Below, piece by piece: positions 28,193 through 36,812 of a stretch of 64,000 bases of DNA (positions within the stretch are counted from its first letter, which is position 1; each line of letters begins with the position of its first letter). This DNA is from Pseudomonas sp. SORT22. GTDB taxonomy: Bacteria > Pseudomonadota > Gammaproteobacteria > Pseudomonadales > Pseudomonadaceae. Under the pieces are notes generated by a model. The model had not been told where the DNA came from. It did not search any database and saw nothing but the letters and a program-made list of their open reading frames with translations. The position numbers and the translations under genes are program-made. The stretch is from assembly GCF_018417635.1 (NCBI RefSeq), contig NZ_CP071007.1, positions 2,852,501 to 2,916,500 on the forward strand. The letters run 5' to 3'.

Positions 28193-28283
28193 ATCCCTTC
28201 GCCGGCATGATCCGGATCAGGTTCGAAGGGTCACCGCGCTGCACATGCCAGCGGTTTCTCAGCCCGTTGCCGGGCTCCCCTTG
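28193..28283 (-). ncRNA. TPP riboswitch (THI element)
   Basis: Read on the minus strand, the sequence starts 'AAGGGGAGCCCGGCAAC', continues through GGGCTGAGA and GACCC, and ends with 'ACCTGATCCGGATCATGCC' and GGCGAAGGGA. These are the conserved THI-box segments in the right order. It lies about 100 bases upstream of the first tenA-like gene. A GGGGCCG / CGGCCCC hairpin in the remaining leader (about 28118-28153) could act as the expression platform. Confidence 0.95.
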
Positions 28284-28329
28284 GTGGCCGAATCTATACA
28301 GCAAGGGCCCTGGATTGTCACGCGTTGCG

Positions 28330-29517
28330 CTAGTGGATGCTCGAGGCCAACTCGAAGATCGGCATGTACATGAGGATCACGATCAGGCCGATCAGCAGGC
28401 CGATGAAGGTCATCAGCAGCGGCTCGAACAGGCGCACGAACCACTCGATCCAGCGGCTGATCTCCTCGTCGTAGAAGTCGGCGCTGCGCTCCATCATCTG
28501 CCCGAGGTTGCCCGACTGCTCGCCAGCGCGCAGCAGGCGCAACGACACTGGCGTCACCAGGTGCCCGGCCTCCAGCGCCGCCGACAGCGACTGGCCTTCC
28601 TTGACCCGTTCACAGGCCTGCTCCAGCCGCAGGCCACTGGCCGCGCCGAGCAGGCCGCGGGCCATGGCCATGGCGGTGAGAATCGGGATGCCGCCCTGCA
28701 GGAGGATCCCCAGCGAGCGGTAGAACCGCGCCAGCTCATACATCACCAGGCGTTTGTGCAGGGCCGGCAGGCGTTCCAGCTGGCGGTTCAGCCAGCGCCG
28801 CACCCGCGGCTCGCGACGCAGCATGAACAGCAGCGCCATGAGTAGCCCAAAGCTGCTGGCCATGGCCAGCTGATGCGCGTGCAGGAACATCCCGGCCTGC
28901 ATCAGCCAGCGCGACATCCACGGCAGCTCGGTGCCCAGGCCTTCGAACACCAGACTGAAACGCGGTACCACATAGCCGAGCAGAAACAGCACCACGCCGC
29001 CGCCGACCAGCAACAGCAGCAGCGGGTAGATCGAGGCGCTGATGATCTTCTGGCGCACTTCGTCCATGCGCTGGCGGTAGGCAACATAGCGGCCGAGGGC
29101 ATCGCCCAGGGCGCCGGTCTTCTCGCTCGATTGCACCAGCGCCACGTACAGCGGCGGGAACACGCTGGGCAACTGCGCCAGGGCCTGGGAGAACGACTTG
29201 CCTTCATACAGCAGGCGCACCAGTTCGCCGAGGGTCTTGCGTGCCTGGGGCGCGGTCTCTTTTTCGGCCAGGCTCTCGAGGGCGTCGATCAGCGGCAGGC
29301 CAGCATTGAGCAGGGTGGTCAGCTCCTGGCTGAACAGCACCAGGTTGAACACCTCGCCACGCCGCCAGCGCAGACCGGCCAGGCGCTGGCAACTGCGCAC
29401 GCTGACCACCCGCAAGCCTTGCTGCTCGACCTGCTCGCGGGCCTGGCCCGGGTCCTGGGCGTCGACCTGGAGCAAGACCACCCCGGCCTTGCCCAGGGCC
29501 TTGAGTTCATAGCGCAT
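28330..29517 (-). CDS. gspF: Type II secretion inner-membrane platform protein GspF
   Basis: This 395-residue polytopic protein carries the duplicated T2SSF domain, with 'FSQELTTLLNAGLPLIDALE' in the first copy and 'YELARFYRSLGILLQGGIPI' in the second. It has three membrane segments. It is the platform that couples the GspE ATPase to pseudopilus growth. I chose the ATG at 29517 with GGAGGG upstream over a TTG six bases earlier. It sits behind gspG on the minus strand, far from the gspE-gspD operon at 43-51 kb. No other gspF is present in the window, so the two sets probably make one machine. Confidence 0.93.
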   Translation of the reverse strand: MRYELKALGKAGVVLLQVDAQDPGQAREQVEQQGLRVVSVRSCQRLAGLRWRRGEVFNLVLFSQELTTLLNAGLPLIDALESLAEKETAPQARKTLGELVRLLYEGKSFSQALAQLPSVFPPLYVALVQSSEKTGALGDALGRYVAYRQRMDEVRQKIISASIYPLLLLLVGGGVVLFLLGYVVPRFSLVFEGLGTELPWMSRWLMQAGMFLHAHQLAMASSFGLLMALLFMLRREPRVRRWLNRQLERLPALHKRLVMYELARFYRSLGILLQGGIPILTAMAMARGLLGAASGLRLEQACERVKEGQSLSAALEAGHLVTPVSLRLLRAGEQSGNLGQMMERSADFYDEEISRWIEWFVRLFEPLLMTFIGLLIGLIVILMYMPIFELASSIH

Positions 29518-29532
29518 GCGCAAGCCCTCCGG

Positions 29533-29955
29533 TTATTGCCAACTGGTGATCTCGGCATTTTCGCCATCGCCGCCGGGCTGGCCGTCCTTGCCCATCGACA
29601 GCAGGTCGTACTCACCGTTTTCACCGGGCTGGCGGTAGATGTAGTTACGCCCCCAGGGGTCTTGCGGGACCTTTTTCTGCAGGTACGGGCCCGACCAGCG
29701 GGTTTCGTCGCTGGGTGCCGCCACCAGTGCCTGCAGGCCTTGCTCGGAATTGGGGTAATGCCCCACTTCCAGCCGGTACAGGTCCAGGGCCTTGCTCAGG
29801 CCTTCGATCTGCGCCCGGGCGACCTTGGCCTCCGAGCGCCCCAACTGGCTGAAGTACTTGGGGGCAACGATGCCGGCCAAGAGGCCCAGCACTACCAGGA
29901 CTACCAGCAGTTCGAGCAGGGTGAAGCCGCGTTGCGCGCGATGGTTGTTGTTCAT
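29533..29955 (-). CDS. gspG: Major pseudopilin GspG
   Basis: This 140-residue type II secretion pseudopilin has the prepilin peptidase site after G10, followed by FTLLE with the conserved Glu at mature position 5. The C-terminal half has 'YPNSEQGLQALV', 'WSGPYLQKKVPQDPWGRNY' and 'GGDGENAEI', the calcium-binding layout typical of GspG. GGAGGG precedes the ATG at 29955. The frame is open much further upstream, but that part has no signal. It is first in the gspG-gspF unit, divergent from the lytic transglycosylase. Confidence 0.95.
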   Translation of the reverse strand: MNNNHRAQRGFTLLELLVVLVVLGLLAGIVAPKYFSQLGRSEAKVARAQIEGLSKALDLYRLEVGHYPNSEQGLQALVAAPSDETRWSGPYLQKKVPQDPWGRNYIYRQPGENGEYDLLSMGKDGQPGGDGENAEITSWQ

Positions 29956-29990
29956 AGCCAGGCCCTCCACAGGTGCGCTGCAAGGTCTTA

Positions 29991-30006
29991 TGCAATTGCC
30001 GTGCGC
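29991..30006 (-). promoter_or_regulatory. Candidate sigma-54 promoter of gspG-gspF
   Basis: On the minus strand this reads GCGCACGGCAATTGCA. It matches the RpoN consensus in CACG-N4-TTGCA but has CG instead of the near-invariant GG at -24. The -12 GC would give a start about 25 bases upstream of the gspG ATG. The inverted repeats at 30085-30110 would then lie about 100-130 bases upstream, a normal enhancer distance. The imperfect -24 element lowers confidence. Confidence 0.4.
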
Positions 30007-30043
30007 GTCTGCGCCGGGCCTTTGCCGCACGGGCCTGGCAAGG

Positions 30044-30059
30044 CGGCACAGTGCTTGCG
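30044..30059 (+). promoter_or_regulatory. Candidate sigma-54 promoter of the lytic transglycosylase gene
   Basis: The sequence CGGCACAGTGCTTGCG has GG at 30045-30046 and GC at 30057-30058, exactly ten bases apart, with TTGC at -12 and GGCAC at -24. It lies about 75 bases before the ATG of the transglycosylase gene. Confidence 0.55.
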
Positions 30060-30084
30060 TCAGAAGGGTAACGCCCTGGCAATC

Positions 30085-30110
30085 GGGGCATATGCCCCAC
30101 TTTCTGGGGG
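30085..30110. promoter_or_regulatory. GGGGCATATGCCCC palindrome and CCCC-N7-GGGGG inverted repeat
   Basis: A perfect 14-base palindrome (30085-30098) overlaps a second inverted repeat, CCCC-ACTTTCT-GGGGG (30095-30110). The same CCCC-N6/7-GGGG architecture recurs upstream of mnxG and upstream of the response regulator gene, each time near a sigma-54 promoter match. This is a candidate binding site for a common enhancer-binding activator. Confidence 0.5.
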
Positions 30111-30132
30111 ACGCAACGGGGAGGGTGGCACG

Positions 30133-30732
30133 ATGCGCTGGCTCACTGCGGCAATCCTGGCCTGGCTGGCCACAGGCAATCCGGCTCAGGCCGATGTGTA
30201 CATCTCGATCAAGGCCGATGGCAGTTATGTGTTGAGCAACGTCCACCGGCCGGGGCGAACCTACCAGCGGGTCATCAGCGAGGCCGTGAGCCTGGCCAGC
30301 AACGGCCCGCAACTGATCACCGGCATGCCCTACGCCGAAGTGGTGGCGGCAGCGGCGCAGGCCAACGACCTGCCGGCGGCCTTGCTGCACGCAGTGATCC
30401 AGGCCGAATCGCGCTACGACCCCAACGCCCGCTCGACCAGCGGCGCGGCCGGGCTGATGCAGCTGATGCCCGACACCGCCAAGGAAATGGGCGTGAAGAA
30501 TGTCCTCGACCCGGCCGCCAACGTGCAGGGCGGGGCGCGCTACCTCAAGCGCATGCTGACCCTGTTCGACAACGACATCACCCTGGCCGTGGCCGCCTAC
30601 AACGCCGGGCCAGATGCGGTGCTGCGTCGCGGTCGGGTAGTACCGCCGTTTGCCGAAACCCAGCGCTACGTGCCCAAGGTGCTGCGCCAGTACCGGCGGC
30701 TGCAGGGCCTGGCGGTGGATGCGCCGTTGTAG
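30133..30732 (+). CDS. Periplasmic lytic transglycosylase (SLT family)
   Basis: This 199-residue protein has a Sec signal of about 20 residues (cleavage after AQA) and one SLT domain. The catalytic glutamate is E92 in 'IQAESRYDPNARS'. GLMQLMP at 107-113 and AYNAGP at 155-160 complete the family motifs. It cuts peptidoglycan glycan strands. Small enzymes of this type often open the wall for envelope-spanning machines. It is divergent from gspG-gspF and next to mnxG, so a role in assembling the local secretion apparatus is likely. GGAGG precedes the ATG. Confidence 0.92.
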   Translation: MRWLTAAILAWLATGNPAQADVYISIKADGSYVLSNVHRPGRTYQRVISEAVSLASNGPQLITGMPYAEVVAAAAQANDLPAALLHAVIQAESRYDPNARSTSGAAGLMQLMPDTAKEMGVKNVLDPAANVQGGARYLKRMLTLFDNDITLAVAAYNAGPDAVLRRGRVVPPFAETQRYVPKVLRQYRRLQGLAVDAPL

Positions 30733-30740
30733 TCGCAAAA

Positions 30741-30767
30741 CCTGTGGGAGCGGGCTTGCCCCGCGAT
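30741..30767. repeat. REP element
   Basis: A single REP unit ('ctgtgggagcgggcttgccc' onward) lies ten bases after the transglycosylase stop codon and before the mnxG regulatory region. Confidence 0.75.
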
Positions 30768-30774
30768 GAGGCAA

Positions 30775-30810
30775 CCCCCGATTAGTGGGGAATACCGGGG
30801 AATCACCCCC
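30775..30810. promoter_or_regulatory. CCCC/GGGG inverted repeats upstream of mnxG
   Basis: CCCCC-N7-GGGG at 30775-30790 is followed by GGGGAATCACCCCC at 30797-30810. 'GGGGAAT' is repeated directly at 30787 and 30797. The cluster lies about 55-90 bases upstream of the sigma-54 promoter of mnxG, the usual place for an enhancer-binding protein. Confidence 0.5.
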
Positions 30811-30861
30811 AATCAAGATTCATTCAGCTTTATAAGCTACTGAAAAACAACAATAAAAAAT

Positions 30862-30878
30862 TTGGCATGGGCCTTGCT
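30862..30878 (+). promoter_or_regulatory. Sigma-54 promoter of mnxG
   Basis: TTGGCATGGGCCTTGCT matches the RpoN consensus (TGGCAC-N5-TTGCW) at all core positions except one. GG lies at 30864-30865 and GC at 30876-30877, exactly ten bases apart. It is about 41 bases before the mnxG start, leaving a leader of roughly 30 bases. I recall that Mn(II) oxidation genes of P. putida GB-1 depend on the sigma-54 activator MnxR, which fits. Confidence 0.8.
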
Positions 30879-30918
30879 CCGGCCCCTCCAGAGTCCCCTT
30901 GCACCACCGAGGCACGCC

Positions 30919-33900
30919 ATGATGACTCCAATCAAAGGCTCAGTCCTGACTTCACTGCTGCTTGCGGCCGCCAGCCTTGCCTGGCAACCGCTCAGCGAAG
31001 CTGCCGTGCGCTGCGAGCGCAACCTGGTGGCCAATGTGGTGGCGCTCGATCAGCCACTGATGTTCAACCGCCTCGGTGCGCAGAACGCCAACGGCATGAT
31101 GTTCGCCCTGCGCCGCGACGTGGTCGACGAGCACCAGGTGTCGCTGGCCACTGGCGGCGCCGCGGTACCGGGCAAGGTCAGCCTGCGCCCGGACAAACGC
31201 CCGCGGCCGATCGTGCTGCGGGTGGCGGCGGGCGACTGCCTGACCATCAACCTGCAAAACCTGCTGGCCTACCAGGCCAACCCGAACAAGCACGGCATCG
31301 ACCACGAGCAAGAGAACGAGGTCGAAGGCGAGGAAAACGAAGGCGCTGAGAACGAAGCCGGCGAGGGCAACGAGCAGGGCGGCGAGCATTTTGTCGCCGA
31401 CGAGCAGGTCAGCGACCGTCATGTCGGTTTTCAGGTCAACGGCATGCAGGCGGTCAACAGTATCGGTGACATCGCCGCCAATACCGGGCGCAACGGCAAC
31501 TTCCTGATCGCCCCCGGCGCCAGCCGTTCCTACACCCTTTACGCCGAGCGTGAAGGCGCGTTTGCCGCCACCAGCCAGGGCGCGACCTTTGGCGGCGAGG
31601 GCGGTGCCGGCAACGTCGCCAATGGCCTGTTCGGCCAGGTGGTGGTGGTGCCCAAAGGTGGGCGTACCTTCCGTAATACCCTGACCGAAGAAGAGATGCG
31701 CCTGAGCAGCAGCGGCCGCACCCCCACCGGCCAGCCGATCGTCGACTACCAGGCGCGCTACCCGCAGCAGGAGCCGTGGATCCGCGAAGGCAAGGCCGGT
31801 TCGCCGATCATTGCCATGACCGATGGCAACGAGATCATCTCCAGCGAATCCGACGCAATTGTCATGGGCCCCAACGCCGATGGCAGTTTCCCGGCCTCGA
31901 CCTACCCGCTGGAAAGCATCGGCAAACGCAACCCGGCGATCCCCAACCGCCTGGAGCCGTTCCGTGATTTCGCCGCGCAGTTCACCGACGAAGCCGCCTC
32001 GACCCAGGCCTTCCCCGGTTACTGGGCAGACCCGGTAATGGGCCATGTGCTGGAGCCGACCCGCGACTCGTTCATGATCAACTATGGCTCCGGCGGCATG
32101 GGCGCCGAGGTTGTGGCCAACCGCCTGGGCGTGGGGCCGATGCATGACTGCCTGTCATGCGCCTATGAAGAGTTCTTCTTGAGTTCGCACACCGTCGGCG
32201 ACGTGGCGATGCTGGTGGACGTACCGGCTAACGTCGGCCTGGAGAACATCCGCCCGGGCCAGACCCCGAGCGCCGAGCAGGTCGGGGTCAAGGCGACCAT
32301 GGCCCTGTACCCGGCGGAACCGGCCAACGTCAACCACAGCTACATCGGTGACATGGTCAAGTTCCGCAACACCCACAACGGCCACGAGCAGCACATCTTT
32401 CACCTGCACGGCCACCAGTGGCTGTTCAACCCCAATGACGACAACTCCGACTATGTCGACGCCCAGGGCATCGGCCCGGGTGTCGGCTACACCTACGAAA
32501 TCGCCAACGGCGGCTCGGGCAACCGTAACCGCGTGGCCGGCGATGCGATCTATCACTGCCACTTCTACCCGCACTTTGCCCAGGGTATGTGGAGCATGTG
32601 GCGGGTCCACGATGTGTTCGAAGAAGGCACCCGCCTGGAAGTCTCCGGGCAGAGCGAAAACGGCTATCACAGCGTGCCGTTCGCCTTGCGCAGCGGCAAG
32701 CCGGCCGCGGGCGCCCGGGCCTTGCCGGACGGCGAGATCGTCGCCGGTACGCCAATCCCGGCCATCGTGCCGTTGCCCGGCAAGGCCATGGCGCCGATGC
32801 CCGGCAAGGTTGCGGTGATTCCCAAGCTGGCGCAAACCCTGGTTGCCGCAAACCATGACGACGATGAGCAAGAAGAGGGCGATGATGACGCTGGCCATGA
32901 CGACGCCGCGCCGCGCGCAGTCGGCTCGCTGGCCCTGGTCGATCGCAGCGAGGCCAACCGCAACGCCGACGGCAGCCTGAAGAACCCGGGCTTCCCGTTC
33001 TGGATCGGCGGCATGGAAAACACCGTCGGCCAGCGCCCGCCAACCCCGCCGCTGGACATGCTCGACCCGGCCAAGGCGCAACAGTTGAAAAACTCCGGCA
33101 ACGCCCTGTGGGCCAACCTCGACCCGGCCCAGGTCGGTGGCTGGGACGGCGGCCTGCCACGCCATGCCCTGGACGGCCTGTCGGCCGGCGGCGAGGCGCT
33201 GGTGACCACCACTGCGCTGGACTTCACCAAGGCGATCACCAAGGCCAAGGCGGTGTTTTTGCCCGAGGAGGGTACCGACGTCGAACAGGCGGCGATGAGC
33301 TTCCATTCCAAACTGGAGCACCCAAGCTATGCCGTGCTGCCTGGCAAGCAGACCGTGGCGCGCAACTTTCGCACCAACGGCGCCGCACCTACCGCCGGCG
33401 CGCCGTACTACGAGCCGTGCATGGATGATCGCGCCAAGCGCCTGACCCAACTGTCCGGCGCCGGTGAGTTCAACAGCGGCGAGCGCCTGGACGGCATGAG
33501 CTTTACCGGCAGCTCGACTTTCACCGCCGACCGCCCGCGCATCTACAAGGGCGCCAACATCCAGTTCGACGCGGTGTACAACAAGGTCGGCTACCACTTT
33601 CCGCAGGCGCGGATCATCAGCCTCTGGGAAGACGCCTGGGCGGTGATCAACAAGCAGCGCCCGCCGGAGCCGCTGGTGATGCGCATGAACACCTTCGACT
33701 GCGTGATGTACCAGCACACCAACCTGATCCCCTCGTACTATGAAATGGACGACTACCAGGTGCGTACGCCAACCGACGTTATCGGCCAGCACATCCACCT
33801 GCCCAAATGGGACCTGACCGCCGCCGATGGTTCGGCCAACGGCTGGAACTACGAGGACGGTATCCTTTCCCCTGGCACCGTGGTCGAGCGTATCCACGCG

Positions 33901-36798
33901 ATTCGCGAGTTCAACGAGTGCCGCGCCGGCGACCCGCGCGAAGGCACGGCCGAGTGCCCGGTGGCCAAGGCGCACCCGTTCTTCGGCCGCTACGGGCGCG
34001 CCGACTGGCTGGGCGCACGCACGGCCATGCAGCGCTGGTTCGTCGACCCGGTGGTCAACGTGCATAACGTCGACCGTGGCCTGGGCACCATCTTTACCCA
34101 CGACCACCTCGGCCCATCGACCCACCAGCAACTGGGCCTGTACGCCACCGTGCTGGCCGAGCCTGCCGGCTCTACCTGGTACCACGCCGAAACCGGCGAG
34201 CTGCTGTACAACAGTGCCCTGCGCGAAGACGGCGGGCCGACCTCGTGGCAGGCGGTGGTGAAAACCGGCGACCTCGATGGTGACGGGCGCAACGACAGCT
34301 ACCGCGAGTTCTTCCTCGAGTACAGCGACTTCCAGCATGCCTATGAGGCCGGTGTTTACGTGGGTGCCGGCCCGGACGGCATCCCCAATGCCCAGGCTTA
34401 CCCGGCCAGCGCCGACAGCTTCCGCTATGCGATCAACCCGCCGGTGCGGCAGAAGGCTTCGAACCTGCTGGAATCGGTGGTCGAGTCGCGCGGCGGGCTC
34501 AACCCGGGCTGCCCGAGCCGGCCTTGCCCGCAGGCAATCTCGGTGGATGACCCGGGGATGTTCGTCGTCAACTACCGCAACGAGCCGCTGGCCCTGCGTG
34601 TCTACGACCCCAACAAGGTCGCCCCCGACGGCAAGCGCGGCATGCAGGCCGACGGCCTGGCCGGCGATCTCGCCTATGCCATGCAGAGCCGCACCGACCG
34701 CGCCATCCCGGCGATGAACCTGTCGCCGGCGGCTGTTACCTCGGCTGTGGGGCCAACCGGTGGCACCACCTTGTTCCCGCCGCACATCAACGCCGCCGGG
34801 GCCGAGCCGGGCGACCCGTTCACGCCGATGCTGCGCACCTACTCTGGCGACAACGTGCGCCTGCGCATGCATGCCGGTGGCCATGAAGAGGAACACAACG
34901 TGACCCTGCATGGCGTCAAATGGCTGCAGAACGGCTCGGGCTTCGGCAACAGCTCGAACTCCGGCTGGAAGGCCTCGCAGATGGTCGGGATCTCCGAGCA
35001 ACTGGGCTTCATGGCACCGGTGTCGATGATCTCCAGCGCGTCGGCGCCCAACGGTGACTACCTGTATTCGCTGGACGCCGCCCACGAAGGCTACTGGAAT
35101 GGCATCTGGGGCGTTATGCGCAACTACAGCAACAGCCGCAACGACCTGTTTGCCCTGCCCAACAACCCGTTGCCGATGGCGGCGCGCAATACCGTGGCGT
35201 TTGACGGCATCTGCCCGCGCTTTACCGCCAACACCAATGGCATCGGCACCCGGCCAACGGTGCAGCGCAGCTATGAAGTCGTCGCCGCCCTGGCCAACGA
35301 TATCCTCGGCAACTCGCTGGGTGTGAGCATCACCGACCCGGCCGGCGCCGGCCAGCACGTCGGCGGCCCGCTCAAGGCCAACGGCGGCACTCTGGTGTAC
35401 AACAGCCGACGCACCAGCATCCCGCAGGTGACGGTGACCGACCCCGAAGATGGCGAGACCTTCACCATCGGCGGCCACAGCGGCCCGCTGCACGACCCGA
35501 CGGCAATCCTCTATGTGCGCAAGGCCGACCTCGACCCGGGCACCGGCAAGCTCAAGCCCGGTGTGCCGATCGAGCCGCTGGTGCTGCGCGCCGCTGCCGG
35601 TGAGTGCCTGAAGGTCACCCTGGAAAACCGCCTGCCGCAGGTAATGCCCGACCTGCCGAGTACCGCCGTGATGCAGAACGTGGTCAAGCGCGACCGCAAT
35701 GGCAGTGAAGGCTCCACCGCCTTCAACAACAACCTCATGCGGCCCTCCAGCCATGTCGGCCTGCATGCCCAGTTGCTGGCCTACGACATCACCAAGTCGG
35801 ACGGCGCCAACGTCGGCCAGAACCCGGTGCAGACCGTGCCGCCACGGGCCGGCAACAGCGGCGCCTACCCGAGCAAGGTCTACCAGTACTACGCCGGACA
35901 CCTGGAGCGTGAAGGCAAGCCGGTGCTGCAGATGGGCCGTGCGGTGGACAACATCAACACCACCGCTATCGAGTTCGGCGGCCTGAACATTACCCCGGCC
36001 GATGTCATCAAGCAGGGGCAAAAGGGCCTGATCGGCGCCATGAGCATCCTGCCGCTGGGCGCTACCTGGAGTGAAGACAGCGCCAGCCGCGCCTCGGCCA
36101 CGGTACAGGTGCCGGGGCAAACCGCGTTCCGCGACTTCGTCACTTTGTGGCAGCGCTCGCTGAACATGCGTTGGGCCGATGGCCGGCCGGTGGAGGGCAT
36201 TGCCACTGAAGGCAATGGCGTGCCGGGCGATCCGAAGGACAACTCGAACATGGCCATCAACTACAAGACCGAGCCGTTGTGGTTCCGCTTCGGCCTGGCC
36301 CCGGATGCGCCGTTCGGCCATGCCGATGGCAATGGCTGGGCCGACGTGCCCAACGCCCACATGGCCTACAGCAACGCCCTGGTCGGCGGCGATCCGCAAA
36401 CCCCGGTGCTCTGGGCCAAGCCTGGCCAGCCGCTGCGTAACCACGTGCTGATGCCCACCGGCGGCAGCCGCGGCATTACCTACCAGCTCGACGGGCACTT
36501 GTGGCCTCTGCACGCCTACCAGCCGGAGAAGGCCGACCCCGGTGGCTACCCGATGTACCAGCCCGGTATCGGTTCGGTGCGCTTTGGCTACAACCCGCAG
36601 GCCATGTACATCGGCGCCCAGGAGAGCGTGCTGCCGGCCGCGCACTTCAGCTTCATGCTGCCCAGCGCCGGCGGCAGCAACGCGGTGCCGGGTGACTACC
36701 TGTTCCGCGACTACGCCGCCTACGGCAACGCCTCCGGGTTGTGGGGCATCCTGCGGGTGACCAACGAAACACCACCGGCCACGCCGCCAGCACAGTGA
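30919..36798 (+). CDS. mnxG: Giant multicopper oxidase, MnxG-type Mn(II) oxidase
   Basis: This 1959-residue exported multicopper oxidase has a Sec signal of about 28 residues. Copper motifs are spread along the chain: HLHGH at 495-499, HCHFYPHFAQGM at 546-557 (the classic type 1/type 3 ligand run), HDH at 1061-1063, and histidines at 1318, 1322, 1326 and 1331. Its length is that of MnxG of P. putida GB-1, which oxidises Mn(II) to Mn(IV) oxide. Ordinary laccases are 500-700 residues. Two very acidic, His-containing inserts at about 125-163 and 646-667 may bind Mn or Ca. I chose the first of two adjacent ATGs. It heads an operon of likely maturation proteins. Substrate is inferred from size and motif layout. 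Confidence 0.88.
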   Translation: MMTPIKGSVLTSLLLAAASLAWQPLSEAAVRCERNLVANVVALDQPLMFNRLGAQNANGMMFALRRDVVDEHQVSLATGGAAVPGKVSLRPDKRPRPIVLRVAAGDCLTINLQNLLAYQANPNKHGIDHEQENEVEGEENEGAENEAGEGNEQGGEHFVADEQVSDRHVGFQVNGMQAVNSIGDIAANTGRNGNFLIAPGASRSYTLYAEREGAFAATSQGATFGGEGGAGNVANGLFGQVVVVPKGGRTFRNTLTEEEMRLSSSGRTPTGQPIVDYQARYPQQEPWIREGKAGSPIIAMTDGNEIISSESDAIVMGPNADGSFPASTYPLESIGKRNPAIPNRLEPFRDFAAQFTDEAASTQAFPGYWADPVMGHVLEPTRDSFMINYGSGGMGAEVVANRLGVGPMHDCLSCAYEEFFLSSHTVGDVAMLVDVPANVGLENIRPGQTPSAEQVGVKATMALYPAEPANVNHSYIGDMVKFRNTHNGHEQHIFHLHGHQWLFNPNDDNSDYVDAQGIGPGVGYTYEIANGGSGNRNRVAGDAIYHCHFYPHFAQGMWSMWRVHDVFEEGTRLEVSGQSENGYHSVPFALRSGKPAAGARALPDGEIVAGTPIPAIVPLPGKAMAPMPGKVAVIPKLAQTLVAANHDDDEQEEGDDDAGHDDAAPRAVGSLALVDRSEANRNADGSLKNPGFPFWIGGMENTVGQRPPTPPLDMLDPAKAQQLKNSGNALWANLDPAQVGGWDGGLPRHALDGLSAGGEALVTTTALDFTKAITKAKAVFLPEEGTDVEQAAMSFHSKLEHPSYAVLPGKQTVARNFRTNGAAPTAGAPYYEPCMDDRAKRLTQLSGAGEFNSGERLDGMSFTGSSTFTADRPRIYKGANIQFDAVYNKVGYHFPQARIISLWEDAWAVINKQRPPEPLVMRMNTFDCVMYQHTNLIPSYYEMDDYQVRTPTDVIGQHIHLPKWDLTAADGSANGWNYEDGILSPGTVVERIHAIREFNECRAGDPREGTAECPVAKAHPFFGRYGRADWLGARTAMQRWFVDPVVNVHNVDRGLGTIFTHDHLGPSTHQQLGLYATVLAEPAGSTWYHAETGELLYNSALREDGGPTSWQAVVKTGDLDGDGRNDSYREFFLEYSDFQHAYEAGVYVGAGPDGIPNAQAYPASADSFRYAINPPVRQKASNLLESVVESRGGLNPGCPSRPCPQAISVDDPGMFVVNYRNEPLALRVYDPNKVAPDGKRGMQADGLAGDLAYAMQSRTDRAIPAMNLSPAAVTSAVGPTGGTTLFPPHINAAGAEPGDPFTPMLRTYSGDNVRLRMHAGGHEEEHNVTLHGVKWLQNGSGFGNSSNSGWKASQMVGISEQLGFMAPVSMISSASAPNGDYLYSLDAAHEGYWNGIWGVMRNYSNSRNDLFALPNNPLPMAARNTVAFDGICPRFTANTNGIGTRPTVQRSYEVVAALANDILGNSLGVSITDPAGAGQHVGGPLKANGGTLVYNSRRTSIPQVTVTDPEDGETFTIGGHSGPLHDPTAILYVRKADLDPGTGKLKPGVPIEPLVLRAAAGECLKVTLENRLPQVMPDLPSTAVMQNVVKRDRNGSEGSTAFNNNLMRPSSHVGLHAQLLAYDITKSDGANVGQNPVQTVPPRAGNSGAYPSKVYQYYAGHLEREGKPVLQMGRAVDNINTTAIEFGGLNITPADVIKQGQKGLIGAMSILPLGATWSEDSASRASATVQVPGQTAFRDFVTLWQRSLNMRWADGRPVEGIATEGNGVPGDPKDNSNMAINYKTEPLWFRFGLAPDAPFGHADGNGWADVPNAHMAYSNALVGGDPQTPVLWAKPGQPLRNHVLMPTGGSRGITYQLDGHLWPLHAYQPEKADPGGYPMYQPGIGSVRFGYNPQAMYIGAQESVLPAAHFSFMLPSAGGSNAVPGDYLFRDYAAYGNASGLWGILRVTNETPPATPPAQ

Positions 36799-36812
36799 GT
36801 GAGGGGAAGGTC

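Noticed and set aside
32155..36645. Open frame of 1496 codons antisense to mnxG
   Set aside because: It lies wholly opposite the copper-oxidase gene. The long frame results from high third-position GC in the real gene. It has no ribosome site or recognisable domain and is rich in Ala/Val/Gly/Arg/His, as such shadows are.
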